64,000 bases of DNA from Arthrinium phaeospermum. Lineage: Eukaryota > Ascomycota > Sordariomycetes > Amphisphaeriales > Apiosporaceae. The stretch lies in the NCBI GenBank assembly GCA_006503535.1, contig QYRS01000012.1:496001-560000 (forward strand), read 5' to 3'. The position numbers and the translations under genes were made by a program. Positions 22,852-35,446 of this stretch are shown here, piece after piece; within the stretch, counting starts at the first letter, position 1, and every line of letters starts with the position of its first letter. The notes under the pieces were generated by a model. The model did not search any database. It was not told where the DNA came from and saw only the letters and a program-made list of their open reading frames with translations.

Positions 22852-25800
22852 ATGTCTGGTGCCGACGGTGGCTACGACCTGCTTCGGCGGGCAACTCAGG
22901 CAATGATGTCAAAGTAAGCACATCAATTTCCACTTCTTCACTTCCTTGCATCCGCCCTCCCCATATCGTTCATTACGGGCCTTTTTCTTCGCTCCGCTAT
23001 CCCATGCACTGGCTGCTTCACAAATCGAGCCATTTTTTTCTCTCTTGTTGCATACTTCCCTTATCGGCTTTTCAATCAGGCCTGGCGAGGGCCCCATCGC
23101 CAGCCTCTGGCCTCCTATTACACGTGTTTGGTCCTGCTCTTCCCATCCCATTTAGCCATGCCTCTTTGCCGCGGTCCCGGCGGATGCCAGTGCCAGATTT
23201 GCGTCGTTGAGATGGACCCTTGATCTTCCCCAAGACTCCGGCCCTAGGTTGCAGATTTCACGAGCGAGGGGTAGTAGTTCTAGCAGTAGCCTGTTCACAC
23301 CTTGTACCGAAGCGACTCAAGCGGTCCGTTTTGGCGCCTTTACTAGGAGTACCCATCTCGGCCTTTCATTACATGGCAGGGCTCCGCTTCGAGTCAGGCA
23401 AGTGCTTGCAACGATGAAGCCGCTGGTGCTGGGCATTGCATGACGACCGGCCACTGTGGCCCTCGCTGGCACAATGGGGGTTGGGCGCAGTGCGTTTTGA
23501 ACATGGCATCGTTGGGTCGATGCACTGTCAGGCGCCTGGCCACGATAGGCGCGCAATGGGGCTATAGAGTGAGCGAGCGAGCGAGAGAGCCCATGGGCAG
23601 CAAGCAGCAGCAGCAGAGCATTGCTACTCCCAACTTACATGGGACGGCGGGCTCAGCCATGGCCTTTCCCAGCGAACCAGACTTGTCAATAGGCCGCTTG
23701 CCCCCGGGGGCTGATGACGAGAGAGAGAGGGTCTGACTCGCCGCCCGGCGTCACCTAAATAGCTCTCTCCCTCAATCAATCCCACCCCCCTCCCCAAAAA
23801 GGCTGCAGGGCAAATGCGCTTGTCTGGCTATTGGGCTCTCTCCCCACCCATACCGACCTTCACAATGAGACTTTCGCGATACACCCCCCACTTTTAACCC
23901 TTCCACCACATGGCTCTTCACATGGGTTGCTCTATGAAAGCCCTGGTTCGCTTCAAATTCTCGGAGCAAAATCTTGTGTGACATGTCCCATTTTCCCATA
24001 CAGCGAGTGCTAGCTCTCATACGTTCTCTCGTCCTACTTTTTCTCACCACCTCATCATCTGCATCGTGGTGACCTAGGGATGAGCGACTCCTCATACTGC
24101 GAACTCTGCTGTTTTGAGATGCTCCTGGTCCGAAAGCCACCCTAACTTCCTCTCCCTTCGTGTGGCTCGCTTTAGCGTTGACAGAAACTACTGTTTTTTC
24201 CCTTCCTCGTTGCCCCCCATCTCAACGACCCATCTCTTCTGCACGTCTCTAGCCCTGCAGCACTGAAACATCACACCTTGGTCACACTGTTCTCGTTGCC
24301 GAGAAGCAACTTCGTCAACATGGCTGGCTCTAACGATAAACCCAGGCAAAGCGCGGGAGAAGAGGAAAGTGGGGACCAGATAGGGTCTGATACTCCCCGG
24401 TCAGGCATTGCAACACCACAGCCCGACCTACAGGACAAGAGGCTACCGGGTATCATGAGTTACTTCAGCCAGGTTGGTTCTTCCTCTCTGAATTTCTTTT
24501 CTCGTACGCCCTCCACCTCCCGAGCACGAGAAACTGAAGACGCATCTCCTGCCCCGCATCAGGAAGAGAAGGATGCCGACAAGAAGACCACCCCGCCGGA
24601 ATCACTGCCCAGCACAGATGACAAGGACTCCGCACCCGAGGCCTTACCTCTCCTACCTCATGAGAGAGTAACGCCGCCGGCAGAAGCCGAGTCCTCCCAG
24701 CCGGTAGCCTCCCATTCACAAACCAATCCTTACCCAACGCCACCCTGTTCCAAGACCCCATCGGAGACGGGCGTGAGGCTGGGCGAGGCGGGCAGTGATG
24801 CCGGAGGCGTGTCATCGAGGGGCAGCTTTGATGTTGGTTCCCAGCCCCAACACAGCCAGAAGAAGTCGGTCTCGGAACTTGCACAGATGCAGTCCCGCAG
24901 AGCGAGTCTGGCTAGTCCCCTTACCAATGTCGTCACCGCGTCTACTGTCCATGCGACCCACTTGTCCAACCCCAGCGGCTGCGTTGCTTCCACCACTACC
25001 ACCCCCAGTTCTCCTTCCGGATCCCGCCCTTCTTTGGATTCTGCTGGCCCTCTTTCATCCAAGTCCGTTTCTGTTGATCGGCTGAAGAAGCTAACAAATG
25101 TTGCCGCGAATAAGAGTGGCCCCACTACGCCCACCCGAGCGCTCTCTTCCACACAGCCGCCACAGTCCAAGCCTGAGCCACTGTCGCGCTCAGAAAGCAC
25201 CCAGTCGCAGAGCAATGGTGATGCGGTGGAGGCCGCCAGTGGTCGCGAAACCCCCCAGTCTGAGAAGAGTGGAGGCAGCAGCAGCTCTGGGCTCTCTTCG
25301 CAGAAGGGTAAACTCATTATTAAAATCCTGGAGGCTCGGGGCCTACGCAAGAGCCGAGACCCCTACGTCGTGGCCGTTTTCCAGCGAAACGAGCTCATAT
25401 CGCCAGGTCCCAGAACTTTCGAGGACGAGGATGATGCGCCCGCGCCGGGAGCAGGAGGCGTCCCGATTCAAAGACAGACCAGCGATTCCGGTCGCCCGAT
25501 GGCCATTCCAATGAAAAGTCGGCAAAGCAGCAGCACCAGCATGTCTGAGCAGCATGCGTTCCGAAATCGTCCCACTCGATCGTTCACCAGCCCGAAATGG
25601 GACGCCGAGGCCACTTTGTAAGTCTATTGCAGCGCGAATCATGATGAAGCAGCCTGACTAATATCTACCAGTGATGTTGTGGACACGGACATGTCGGTGA
25701 CCATATCGGTATATGACCATGGCGCGAATGGGGAGGACCTCTTGGGACACATCGGTTTCCAGGCCACAAAGGACATCCCTGTCAGGGGGTGGTTCCCGCT

Positions 25801-27097
25801 CAAGGGCCACGCCGACACCATGGAAGAAAATGCGCCCACGGGTGAAATTTACGTTGAAACCATTTTCCAGCATACCGACAAGAAGCACTACGGGCCTGAC
25901 GACTTCCAGATCCTTAGGCTCATCGGCAAGGGCACGTTTGGACAAGTTTATCAAGTCCGGAAGAAGGACTCGAATCGCATTTACGCAATGAAGGTCCTGT
26001 CAAAGAAGGTGATTGTGCAAAAGAAGGAGGTCGCGCACACAGTTGGTGAAAGAAACATTTTGGTGCGAACGGCCATGGCGGATTCGGCCTTTATCGTGGG
26101 ACTCAAGTTCTCGTTCCAGACATCTGGTGATCTTTTCTTGGTCACCGACTACATGTCCGGAGGCGAACTTTTCTGGCATTTGCAGAAGGAAGGCCGTTTC
26201 GATGAAAAGAGGGCCAAGTTTTATATCGCCGAGCTGATCTTGGCCATACAACATCTCCACCACAGCGACATTGTGTACCGCGATCTCAAGCCGGAAAACA
26301 TCTTGTTGGACGCCAATGGACACATCGCCCTTTGCGATTTCGGTCTCTCGAAAGCCAACTTGACCAAAAATGACACCACAAACACTTTCTGCGGAACCAC
26401 GGAGTATCTGGCACCCGAGGTTCTGTTGGACGAGGCCGGTTATACCAAGATGGTGGACTTCTGGTCGCTGGGTGTCTTGGTATTCGAGATGTGCTGCGGC
26501 TGGAGTCCCTTTTACGCGGAGGATACCCAACAAATGTACAAGAACATTGCATTTGGCAAGGTTCGATTCCCCCGAGATACTCTGTCGCAGGAGGGCAGGA
26601 ACTTTGTGAAGGGGCTGTTGAACAGGAACCCCAAGCATCGTCTTGGGGCGGTCGAGGACGCCGAGGAGTTGAAGCGACACCCCTTCTTCGCCGATGTCGA
26701 CTGGGACGCCTTGTCCAGGAAGCTCATCACCCCGCCCTTCAAGCCCAAGTTGAAGTCGGAGACGGACGTGTCTTATTTCGACCCCGAGTTCACGAACGCA
26801 CTGGGCCAGGCTGGTTCCCTTAATGAAAGAGCCCACGCACTCTCGACAGGCTTTGCCAACTCGACACCGCTTTCTCCCACGACGCAAGCCAACTTCCAGG
26901 GCTTCACCTTTGTGGACGAGAATGCGTTGGATGACCACTTCGGTGGACGCTACGATGACGACGAAATGGACCGTCGGGATAATGACTGGGACGACATCGA
27001 CGAACATGAACTTCGAAAAGCGAACAACCGCATGAGCGGCATTGTCCGGACTGGCGGACACGACGAGCCTTTTGGTAATTCACACTTTGATATGTGA
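22852..27097 (+). CDS. SCH9: SCH9-type protein kinase (C2 domain + AGC kinase)
   Basis: SCH9 is a TORC1-regulated AGC kinase acting on growth, nutrient response and stress. The secure part runs from ATG 24320 (MAGSNDKPRQS) to 25617 and 25672-27097, with a 54-bp intron, 907 residues. Order: a Ser/Pro/Thr-rich disordered region to about residue 340; a C2 domain starting KGKLIIKILEARGL with SRDPYVV and, after the intron, DMSVTISVYDHG; the kinase domain from about 512, with GKGTFGQVY, AMKVL, YRDLKPEN, DFGLSKA and the T-loop TFCGTTEYLAPE; and a C-tail ending with the hydrophobic motif FQGFTFVDE. An upstream exon, 22852-22913 (MSGADGGYDLLRRATQAMMS), has a strong start context and a gtaagc donor. 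Splicing to the acceptor tctctag at 24252 joins it in frame and adds 43 residues, giving 950. That join is inferred. Kinase frame intact throughout. Confidence 0.9.
22914..24252 (+). other. Candidate 1.3-kb first intron of SCH9
   Basis: A gtaagc donor follows codon 20 of the candidate first exon. The acceptor cgtctctag at 24252 is preceded by a T-rich tract (gttttttcccttcctcg) and ctcaacga, a plausible branch site. Spliced, the frame runs open into the secure SCH9 start. At 1339 bp it would be far longer than the other introns seen here. The alternative is that transcription of SCH9 starts inside it and translation begins at 24320. Confidence 0.4.
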
Positions 27098-29702
27098 GGG
27101 GGCTGCTAGGCCTTATCTATATCCATGCACCTGATTTGGTTTTAAGGGCGGGTCTTGGTTTGTCATCGCTCCTTCGCGTTCATCCAGCAGTCTGTGTGGT
27201 TCAAAGAATTTTATAACGATCTGCATCATTGCATCAGCCGGCTATTGTTGCATGGGGTTTAACACAGCCACCAGTGGATGGTGGAAGGGTTGAAAGGCGT
27301 TAGGTCTTGCAAATATGAGGAATAATGGCACATACAGAATGCTACGCAAGCAAAAGAAAAAACGCTTCATGACCAAGATGTTGAAATGCAGGATTGTGTT
27401 GGCAGGCAGAAGAAGAAGCTGCCTAGCCATGTTTGCCCTTCTCGTCGGTGCCTGGGTCCTTGAACCCCACCGAGAATCGAAAGTGCGCACGCCTGTTTCT
27501 CCGGGCCAGCTTCCCAACATACATGACATTGGGAAGTGATGCTGTATCCAGCATCACGAACCGTTGGCGCCGCTGGGAAACACGGTGGTCTTGGCCTGAC
27601 ACGGACACGGACACGGGCCAGCCATCGGACAAATTGTTGAACAGTGTATGTTTAAAGCGCCTGTGGTATGGTACCTGGTGGAATAGCCAACCAAGTTTCT
27701 TGATAGATAGTAAAATACACAAATGTCAAGATCATATATGCCCAACCCGACTATTCAAGCTAAGGAATGTGCATGTGGCGGAGTGAATCCTAGTTTGTTA
27801 CGATGGCAGACTGGAGCTGTTATGTCTCTATGGCCCTACACCTACTTCTGGACCAGTATGTGTAGTCAGTCAGCTTGGCCGTTGTTCCAGGCTGACAGTC
27901 ATAGTATGCTGTTGACCACGTGCATCTCGCCCATGGCTGATTCCTGATTGTCTTTATGGGCTTGTGGTTTGGTTAGGTGATCCCGAGCTGGACCTCTCAG
28001 CCTACAAACGAGTGATCTCTAAACAGGGGGGGGGTATGCCCCTACGAGCCGAAGAGAAGCGGGTATGTAAGTGCATACAGACAACAGTGGGTACAAGAGG
28101 CTCGATCAACAAGAATTGACAGCAGCAGGAGAGATGAAAACTTCTCTGCAATAAAGGAATAAAGGTAGGAACGGCGCGACGACCTACCTACCCCATGACC
28201 TACCATGACCTACCTACTCAGCCGGGACGTGGCATTAACTACTCCATGTGACTGTTTCGAAAAAATTACCAGTATTCAGATCAAGGTATGCTATAATGAC
28301 TTTCGTTTCTTCTTCTGCATTCAAATATTTGACGCATAATGGGGAAACGTACTGCTGCCCAATGCCACTAGGAAGTGTGGCCTTTCCACGGCTTCTTTTG
28401 AGCTCATCCTCTCCCCTCCCGAAGAGGACATGGAACAAGGCTGAGTGAGGTGTGTGTACTTACGTAGGCACGAGTAGCAGCCCGCGCTTCTCTTTGTCGG
28501 CTGTGATGGGAGGGTGGCTTGTAGTCTCAAAGGAAGGATCAGAAAGCAAATCAAGCTGACCACCGTGTATACTGCTTGATGGTAGTAAGTTAGATAACTG
28601 GTTGATGGTGATTCCCTATCTGCATGAGAAAAGACAGAAAAGGAGAGCTGGTGTAAGTAAATGTTCCCCGTTCAATAAACAGGCCCTCTCATCCTTTACC
28701 TCCTCTCCTTTTTCTTGGCATCATCGCGCATTTCTAGTACTAACCACAGGTATGACGGCTTGCTCCCGTTTTTCTAACGGGGATGAATACCACCAATGTT
28801 GCTCACGCAGGAGTGGTGTGGGCTCCCCCTTTGTGGCAGGATTTGGTGTGTTCTGATGGTGATTTGATGAACGCTGGTTCAGGGACCATCATCATTCTCC
28901 TAGCAGCAGGGGCTGGGACGGGTTGGAGTAGATCGATCACCCAAGGTCAAAGCCACCGCCGACTGTTCACCTCGATGGCAATTCAGTATGTATATATTGC
29001 CAAAAATCAACAGTTGGTTTGAAGCTTCTACGCCAAGTCGTCTCCGTCCCTCCTCATTTTGTGCCGGACCTTCAACGGCATGACCAGGAGTCCATCCACC
29101 CCTTCCCGTTTGGGGAATACTTACCAGCACTTCCATAATACACCCGCTTGCAAGGTAGCAACCGAGAGATTAGGTATCTTATTCCCCTTAACGGATGGAT
29201 GGGTTACGTCACCAATGGTATTCCGATATGGATATGCTCATCCTGTGGGAAGACATGTACTGATGTCTATCCGTGGAGTGCAGCATATTGTACTTGAATG
29301 GTCACGTATTGTCGGGTTCCGAGTGAACGACTACGGTGATAGTGGGTATAAGATGGTACCAGAAGTTTGGCTTCATGTCGGATTCAGCAACAGCGATCCT
29401 GGAGTAAATGTACAAGGATTACACCTCTTTTCCTTTGCGTCCCCCAAAAAGACATCATCCTCTTCCTGCCTTCCTGCCTTCTCAAAACTCGCCCCGCCAT
29501 ACGGCTGTTGTTTATATTGTCATTGCCATCGAAACACATGTGATCGTATCATTTGATCATCTGCCTTCCCCGTTTCGTACCGTCTAAGGAATCATGTTCG
29601 CTTTCTATGCGTGCAAACCACTACTAAATTCGGATTCCCCAGCGTTGTATAAGTGCTCGACTTTCATCGGCAATGTTGGCTTTGAGCATGGGTGTTTCGA
29701 AT
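27098..29702. other. Convergent intergenic region between SCH9 and ATP14
   Basis: The region holds the 3' flanks of two convergent genes and about 2.6 kb with no supported gene. A run of nine or ten G occurs near 28025, and cctacctacc repeats lie near 28180-28220. An open frame of 165 codons on the plus strand (29059-29556) has no motif and ordinary intergenic composition. Confidence 0.4.
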
Positions 29703-30532
29703 TTAGTGGTGGGCGGTCTCCTCCTCCTCCTCCTCGACGAGCCAATCCTCGACGACGGGGGCGGCGGAGCCGGGGGTGGCGGTCTCCTGGCCCTCGACCT
29801 CGACGGCCATAGTCTCGTAGTCCTTCAGGTTGCTGGCGAGATCGGCCTCCTCGGGGGACTTGGGAGTCTTGGGGGCGGAGAATGTGGCGACCTGACCAAC
29901 GGCATCGGAGTCCTTGACAGGGGTGGGCTTGTAGGCCTTGAGCTCCTTAAGGTAGAGCTCCTGAACGAAGTCGGCTATACGGGGAAAGACATGTTAGTCA
30001 AATGTGCAGGCAGAAAAAATGGCGTAGTTGTTGGACAAAAAGCTGTCGGACAGGATCCAATTGAATGAGGCCATAATCGTCCCGGGGTTTGCTGGGATGT
30101 GTATAGTGTAATCGGGGAATTGATGGATCTGTCGCAATGCTGGGCGTTGCGAATGGTGGCCAAAATATTGATTTTGCCGACTCGGAGCTCGGCCTGGGGG
30201 GCCAATTGACTTCCGAGGGCTATGATGTCGTCGATTGAATCCCGTACGCAACCTCAAACTGGTGGTCCGGGTTTCCCCGATAAAATCAAAGATTTCGCAA
30301 ATCCAAACGTACCTCGTCGCGAAACGGTGGGAGCAATGAAGGTTCTGGCGGCGTTGACGCGGGCGACACGGGTGATGGCACTGGCGGCCGACCTGGCAGT
30401 CTGCAGAGAGGGACAAAAATCTGGTTAGTGTCATCTTCTCTCGGATTTCGGGGTAGTGATCGGTTCAATTCCAATCAATTGGAAAGAGGGGCATTGCGAT
30501 GGACATACCGAGGGTCTGAGTTGGAAGAGCAT
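29703..30532 (-). CDS. ATP14: Mitochondrial ATP synthase subunit h (Atp14)
   Basis: This is an F1Fo-ATP synthase subunit of the peripheral stalk, imported into mitochondria. Three exons are needed: 30509-30532 (MLFQLRPS), 30313-30400 and 29703-29974, total 384 nt or 127 residues. Introns are 30401-30508 (gtatgt, ctgcag) and 29975-30312 (gtacgt, tatag; 338 bp). The first 40 residues are basic with no acidic residues (MLFQLRPSTARSAASAITRV, then NAARTF and PTVSRR), a typical mitochondrial presequence. The mature part starts ADFVQELYLKELKAYKPTPV, followed by FSAPKTPKSPEEADLASNLK, and ends in an acidic tail (VEDWLVEEEEETAHH), all characteristic of Atp14. Both the length and the frame are normal. 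Because exon 1 has eight codons and introns interrupt early, simple frame scans miss the gene. Confidence 0.9.
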
Positions 30533-33500
30533 TTTGATGGTGTGAGGAGAGACGGATATGCTCAATTGACTGGTTGGTCGACGGGGGTGGTCGTCGTGAG
30601 ATGTGCGGGATGGTGGTGATGATGGGCGAGGAATTGGAGGTGAAGTGGTAGGTTGAGGTTTTTGCGGCTGCTCGGCGCTTCGGGGAAAATTGGACGGACG
30701 GGCTTCCTGCTTGGCCCAGCAAAAGCTCTCTGCTCTGCTGCACTGCAAACTGCTGCTGCACCACCCGCGCACAACCTGGAGAAGAAGCTTGGACCTTCTT
30801 TGGGCCTGGTCGGTCTCCGATTCCGATGTCAGTGCCAAGACTCGGTCACGTGAGAAGAGCAACTGCACTCAATTGTTGCTGATTGCTGATAATCAAGTAG
30901 TTGATAGCACCTCGAGATTTGGATTTCATGCAATCTGCATTTATCTACTTATTCATCGGCAGTCGATTGCAGTCGCATGGACACTCAATGATATCAACGA
31001 TATCAACGATGTATGAGCATCATCAGTCAAGTTATCTGGAGCTATTACAGACACTGTCCACGGGTTCGAGCAGCCATAGCATCATCCCGCTAGGTCATGA
31101 CGGAGGTTGGCTAAAACAAGACCTGCTCTAGCGGTCAGCAAGCCCTCGTGTTGTCTTCCAAGCTCCTTCAAGTTCCTTGGAAACCTTGCCTCTAGTTCCC
31201 GCCAGGTTCGCCTTATTTTTGAGATGAACAGACCCTGATGGTCTTGGTGACTCATTAAGTGCTGTTCGATCATGTTTTCCCCAGTCGGCTAACATGCGTG
31301 CATTGTCGACAGCCGCCTCTCAAGTGGGTCTGACCGGGTATTGGGGTCTGGGGAAGCCCCCTCCAAGAAACCCCCCTCCTTTGAGATCCGAGTGTCCTGT
31401 CAACAGAGGCTAACCGGTATTGATGTTTTCTTTTCCTGATAAGTAAGCATCTGGCAATTATGCGTTACGGATTTTTAAATCAGGGCTCACCGTGCTGATG
31501 CGACTGGTATGCCTTTGACCCTTAGGTGTGTGCTTTAGTAATAATAGCCCAGCTCACACCGCTACTGTAATCCCCAACTTGACGGTGTAATCAGGTCCAA
31601 GTAGCTATTGGCTATGGAGAGACGTTGGATTCCTTCTGTGAAAGGTCGAGTTTTTCGCATGAAGCCAAGAAATGAGACCGCCTCGTTTTAGTAAACGGCG
31701 CGAAGCCCCGGATCGAGGCCTGACCTGTGCCCGCCAACTGCCGGCCACTCAAAGAGATCTGCCTGCTCGTAACGGCTACGGAGTATACATAATGCCACCA
31801 TTGATAACGCATCCTCGCCATACATATATGTGCACACGTTGATTACTATCGAGCTTTGCCTGTCTTATTTACCTCCAGAGTCAATATCGTCTTACCGGGC
31901 CAGACTGGCTTTATACGTTGGTGAGCTTCTGGACTAGATAATTGGGGGTGCCCCCTAACCTTACTCATATGTGTTTAGGACGAGATATAGCAGTGACTGT
32001 TGTTCTTCTGCCAGTTGTGTACCATGAACGAGGAGTCAAGGAACACGTGAGCAGGTCATTAACCGTATTTTCTTCGTCATCCACACGGCCCATCCTACCA
32101 TTCTCTGCCTTACCTTCTGCCATTCTCTGCCATTCTCTGCCATTCTCTGCCATTCTCTGCCATTCTCTGCCATTCTCTGCCATTCTCTGCCCTAACTTCT
32201 ACCACGGCGTAAGAGTTATTGTAGTGCATATACGGCTTCTTATGAGTACAGCTTGCCAAAGAACGGCCCCAGATACTCTCATACTGAGTCTCAGTTTACC
32301 ATCTATCATTTCGGCCGGGTTGACCACTCTTATGTCCTTGCGTCAATGTTTTGCTGTGGCTAGATGCCGTGGCGCTCTATCAAGTTGGTCACTCCCCGTC
32401 CTTCCTTTATTAATCGAGCTTAACGTTGTATGATTTCAAAGCATCGGGCACCGGCCCTGAGCAGCCATGTATGGAAATTGGTATCAATCAAGGGTATCTA
32501 AACTGGAAAGATCACAAGAAGATGGAGAATAGTAAGAGGAGTTTAACAACACAGCGCAATGAGAGTCGGGCTGGAGTAGATGAAGGTGGTAAGGGCCATT
32601 TACTAAGTATCACACGAGTTGAAACCCCTGAACGGGGGAGCTGGTGGGGGGCGACTTGTTCCGGCCATGACTTAACTTAAACCCGTGGAAGATATCCGTG
32701 AACAACTGTTGGGAGTTATTGGGCCCTAAACAGTCGGCGCAGATTACGGTGTGCTTTATGTACTTCGACACCTGCCACGTAAAATAAGCAGATGAAATTG
32801 CCCATGTTGCCTTTGTGTTGCATAAGAGGGCTCATATATCACCAGTAATACCAGAGATGGCCATCAACATCCATCATGGTGGTAATTTGGAACCTTCCCG
32901 ACAGGAACCAGTACACAGTATCGTGAAGACGGGCTTTGGATGAGCGACCACTATGCCCAGCACTCTGCCACTTGAAGAAGCATGCCTATAAATAACCCAG
33001 GAAGGAGTCAAAGTCTTACATGCCATTGGTTGCGTATGCGTTGTCGATCGCCACTAGTCGTCTAGCGGCGATCCGAGTGGGCCTCCATAAGCTGGGGGTG
33101 TCGTTGGGATATCGCATGCATGCCCGTTATGACGGTGATGCCAGCTACAAGAAGCGGGTGTTGCTGTAATTGGAAAAAAGAGGACAAAATTTAGCGCAGT
33201 GAAGTAGGGCTTGAGTTTGTGTCGGTTGATCGACTGACAAGGGCCCATGAGACTGGCCAATGTATTGTGTAGTGAGAGGATGACTGATAGATGGCAAGGT
33301 ATGATGAGTTGTGCCGCCACTTACATTCATAAGTCGAATCGAGCGGTGGTGGGAAATACATCGTGAGAAAGGCCGTTGATCAGTACTTGGTGTAGGTGTA
33401 TGTGTAATTGTTACTTTGAATCTCATATCTCTGGAAACCTCAAGCCAACTTCAAGTGCAAGGTGTGGTCAGCCGCCCCAGATGGAAGCAGCAATTACATA

Positions 33501-35028
33501 CCGTTTTCCTGTAGCCAAAACACCACAACAGGTATCACGCGAATCAAACAGGGAAGAACATATGTACTGGGGTGGATAAGCAAGCTGTACCAAAGAAAAA
33601 GATGGTGTAGGGTGGTTGGCAGCCTGGGGGTGCAGCTCACTTGAGCTACACCACCAGAACATCGCGGTCGACCCCAGATATGGGCGCACCTCAAAACACA
33701 TTAATTGCCAAAACACCACGTAAAAATTAGGCAAAACTGGTAAAAACAACAGGAACGTGATCGTGATACATGTGGCAAGGCGTCAAAAAGACAAAAAAGA
33801 GCACCCGGGAAGGCGGCGTGTTGCACGACCCGGGATCGAGAAAGAACCTTGGCGACTCTCCTCCTCAAGTCAGGCTTCAGTGGAGGGGCCTGTCGGAGGT
33901 GCTAGCTGAGTCACTCGTTGTATTTCATCTGGCCATCAAGTTACGATTTCAGTGGAGGGATCGCTCGGCTTGTAGGAAAGTCCTGCTACATTCCGTTATA
34001 AGGTCTACTCTGCAGTTTTCCCAGAAATTAGCCGAGCTCCCCTATTGGTCGGGGGGAGCTGTACTGTACCTAGGTACCTGTGAATGCCTTCCCATTTTGA
34101 TTGTTGCCTTGGGAGGGGGGGCTGGGGGGCAGAGCTGCCTTTGGCGGGTGCCCGGTGACCACTGCTGGTGCTGGCTGGGTGGCCTACTGCCTACTGCCTA
34201 CTGCTTGCTTGTCCACCTTCTCGTTCACTGGACCAACCACTACATAACTTTTGGAGGCTTGAGATATTCTCATATTTTATTGATGATTTACTGTTTGAGG
34301 GCCTCTATCTTGCCACTATCAGGCCCAGGTTTCTCAACTGTTCATCCACCCGCCCATAATGAGATATGGGAGTTCTCCAAGTCACTACGAAGACCAACTC
34401 ATCCCAACCTGTTTCGGCGGCCAGTCCAGTCCATCCCCAATCATGAGAATGGCTTCAACTCGCTGACCAACCTCATAAGAATCAAGATAGGGCTTTAGGC
34501 TTTCACTCCAACCATAAAACTTAGCATGAACCGACTGATCCAGCACACATAAGTGTACGAACCGTGACCTACAATTAAATGCCAAGCCGCCGCGGGAGGC
34601 TCCCCCAGTACCATGTGGTCCTCCAAACCGACCACCCGTGCCATGAGATGCCATTGCCGCAGCAATATTGACCGCTCGACCTGCGTTCACGTATGAAGGA
34701 AAGAAGATCGTCACGGGCGACTTACACCCAGCAAACCAACACAGATTATCATCACAGACTCAGGAGACCTGTTCGAGACAGCGGCAGTCCTCAACCAAAG
34801 TACAGAAGCATTACGTATATACAACGCATCAGTTAACTATGTACAGGAAGATCAGTCCTCGTATATACAATGAATGAGATACTGGAATCCCAACGTTCGG
34901 CAGTTCCCACGCTCCCACCCCCCTGAAGTCTTTCCATCGTCTGCCGTCCCATGACTGCGATCCTCGAGCTGATCTCTCATAGCTGCAGGCTACGAGAAAA
35001 GGGATACGCGCGATCACACGCTCACGGC
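30533..35028. other. 4.5-kb gene-poor region with a short tandem array
   Basis: Upstream of ATP14 (30533-30900) lies its likely promoter, with TC-rich minus-strand leader sequence. Beyond that I see no supported gene up to the secreted-peptide gene. A 10-bp tandem array is listed separately. A TATA-like cctataaataa lies at 32983. Open frames of 109 codons (minus, 34385-34714) and 242 codons (plus, 33770-34498) overlap each other without recognisable motifs; I do not call either. Confidence 0.4.
32121..32190 (+). repeat. Tandem array of a 10-bp unit (CATTCTCTGC x7)
   Basis: Seven perfect copies of CATTCTCTGC run from 32121 to 32190. A further copy lies at about 32098-32107, separated by a diverged stretch cttaccttctgc, suggesting an older copy. 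Ten-base periodicity is not a multiple of three, so it does not encode a constant repeat in one frame. It lies in non-coding DNA and is a likely length-variable minisatellite. Confidence 0.95.
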
Positions 35029-35446
35029 TCAGTCCGACATGTCGTAGAAGTCGTCGCACTTGACCATGTTGCCGACAGGGAGGTTGCAGTCCTCATCCGC
35101 GCCGCGCATGTAGCAATTCCCTGCAGTAATCATCGCCAAAGGTTAGCAAGACGGCCCATTTACCAGATTTAAAAAGAAGACTTTGCTTACCATCGTCACA
35201 GCGGCACGCCACATCGCTTCTACATGGACAGAAAGGACGAAACACGTCAGCTTTCACACGTTGACACACAGGACCTGTATACGTAGGATACAAGTCAACG
35301 AGGGGAGGGAAGACATACCCTCCGTTGTCACAGGACTCGACGCCGGCGGGGAAGATTTGGGGACCAGTGGTGGTCTGGTTCTGGCTTTGGGCCATGGTCA
35401 CGGCCACCGCCGCCGCGAAGAGGGAGAAGAGCGATGACAGATGCAT
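35029..35446 (-). CDS. Small secreted cysteine-rich peptide (82 aa, six cysteines)
   Basis: Three exons, 35319-35446, 35191-35219 and 35029-35120, total 249 nt. Introns are 35220-35318 (gtatgt, catgtag) and 35121-35190 (gtaagc, branch gctaac, ctgcag). The N-terminus MHLSSLFSLFAAAVAVTMAQ is a clear signal peptide with probable cleavage near Ala19. The mature peptide is about 63 residues and has six cysteines, in the contexts ESC, VAC, RCDD, NCY, EDC and VKC, and ends DDFYDMSD. Six cysteines in a short secreted protein fit three disulfides. No named domain is recognised. Such proteins include effectors, antimicrobial peptides and wall proteins; nothing in the sequence decides between these. Retaining intron 1 keeps the frame open and would add three cysteines, so the splice choice matters. 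Single 29-nt exon 2 is the weakest part. Confidence 0.65.

Noticed and set aside
26000..27061. 353-codon minus-strand open frame within SCH9
   Set aside because: Antisense to the SCH9 kinase domain; no independent motif.
29059..29556. 165-codon open frame between SCH9 and ATP14
   Set aside because: No recognised motif and no coding-type codon preference; lies in 3' flanking DNA of both genes.
30460..30475. tRNA B-box-like sequence ggttcaattcc
   Set aside because: The flanking bases cannot form a T stem, and it lies in an intron of ATP14.
31942..32433. 163-codon open frame containing the 10-bp array
   Set aside because: The frame is kept open by the repeat; translation is repetitive and without conserved features.
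33069..33086. 17-bp match gatccgagtgggcctcc, also at about 62811-62827
   Set aside because: Short and without similarity in the flanks; best explained by chance.
33770..34498. 242-codon plus-strand open frame
   Set aside because: Mixed hydrophobic and random composition, no motif, no leader or introns in its favour, and it overlaps an opposite open frame of 109 codons of equal quality.
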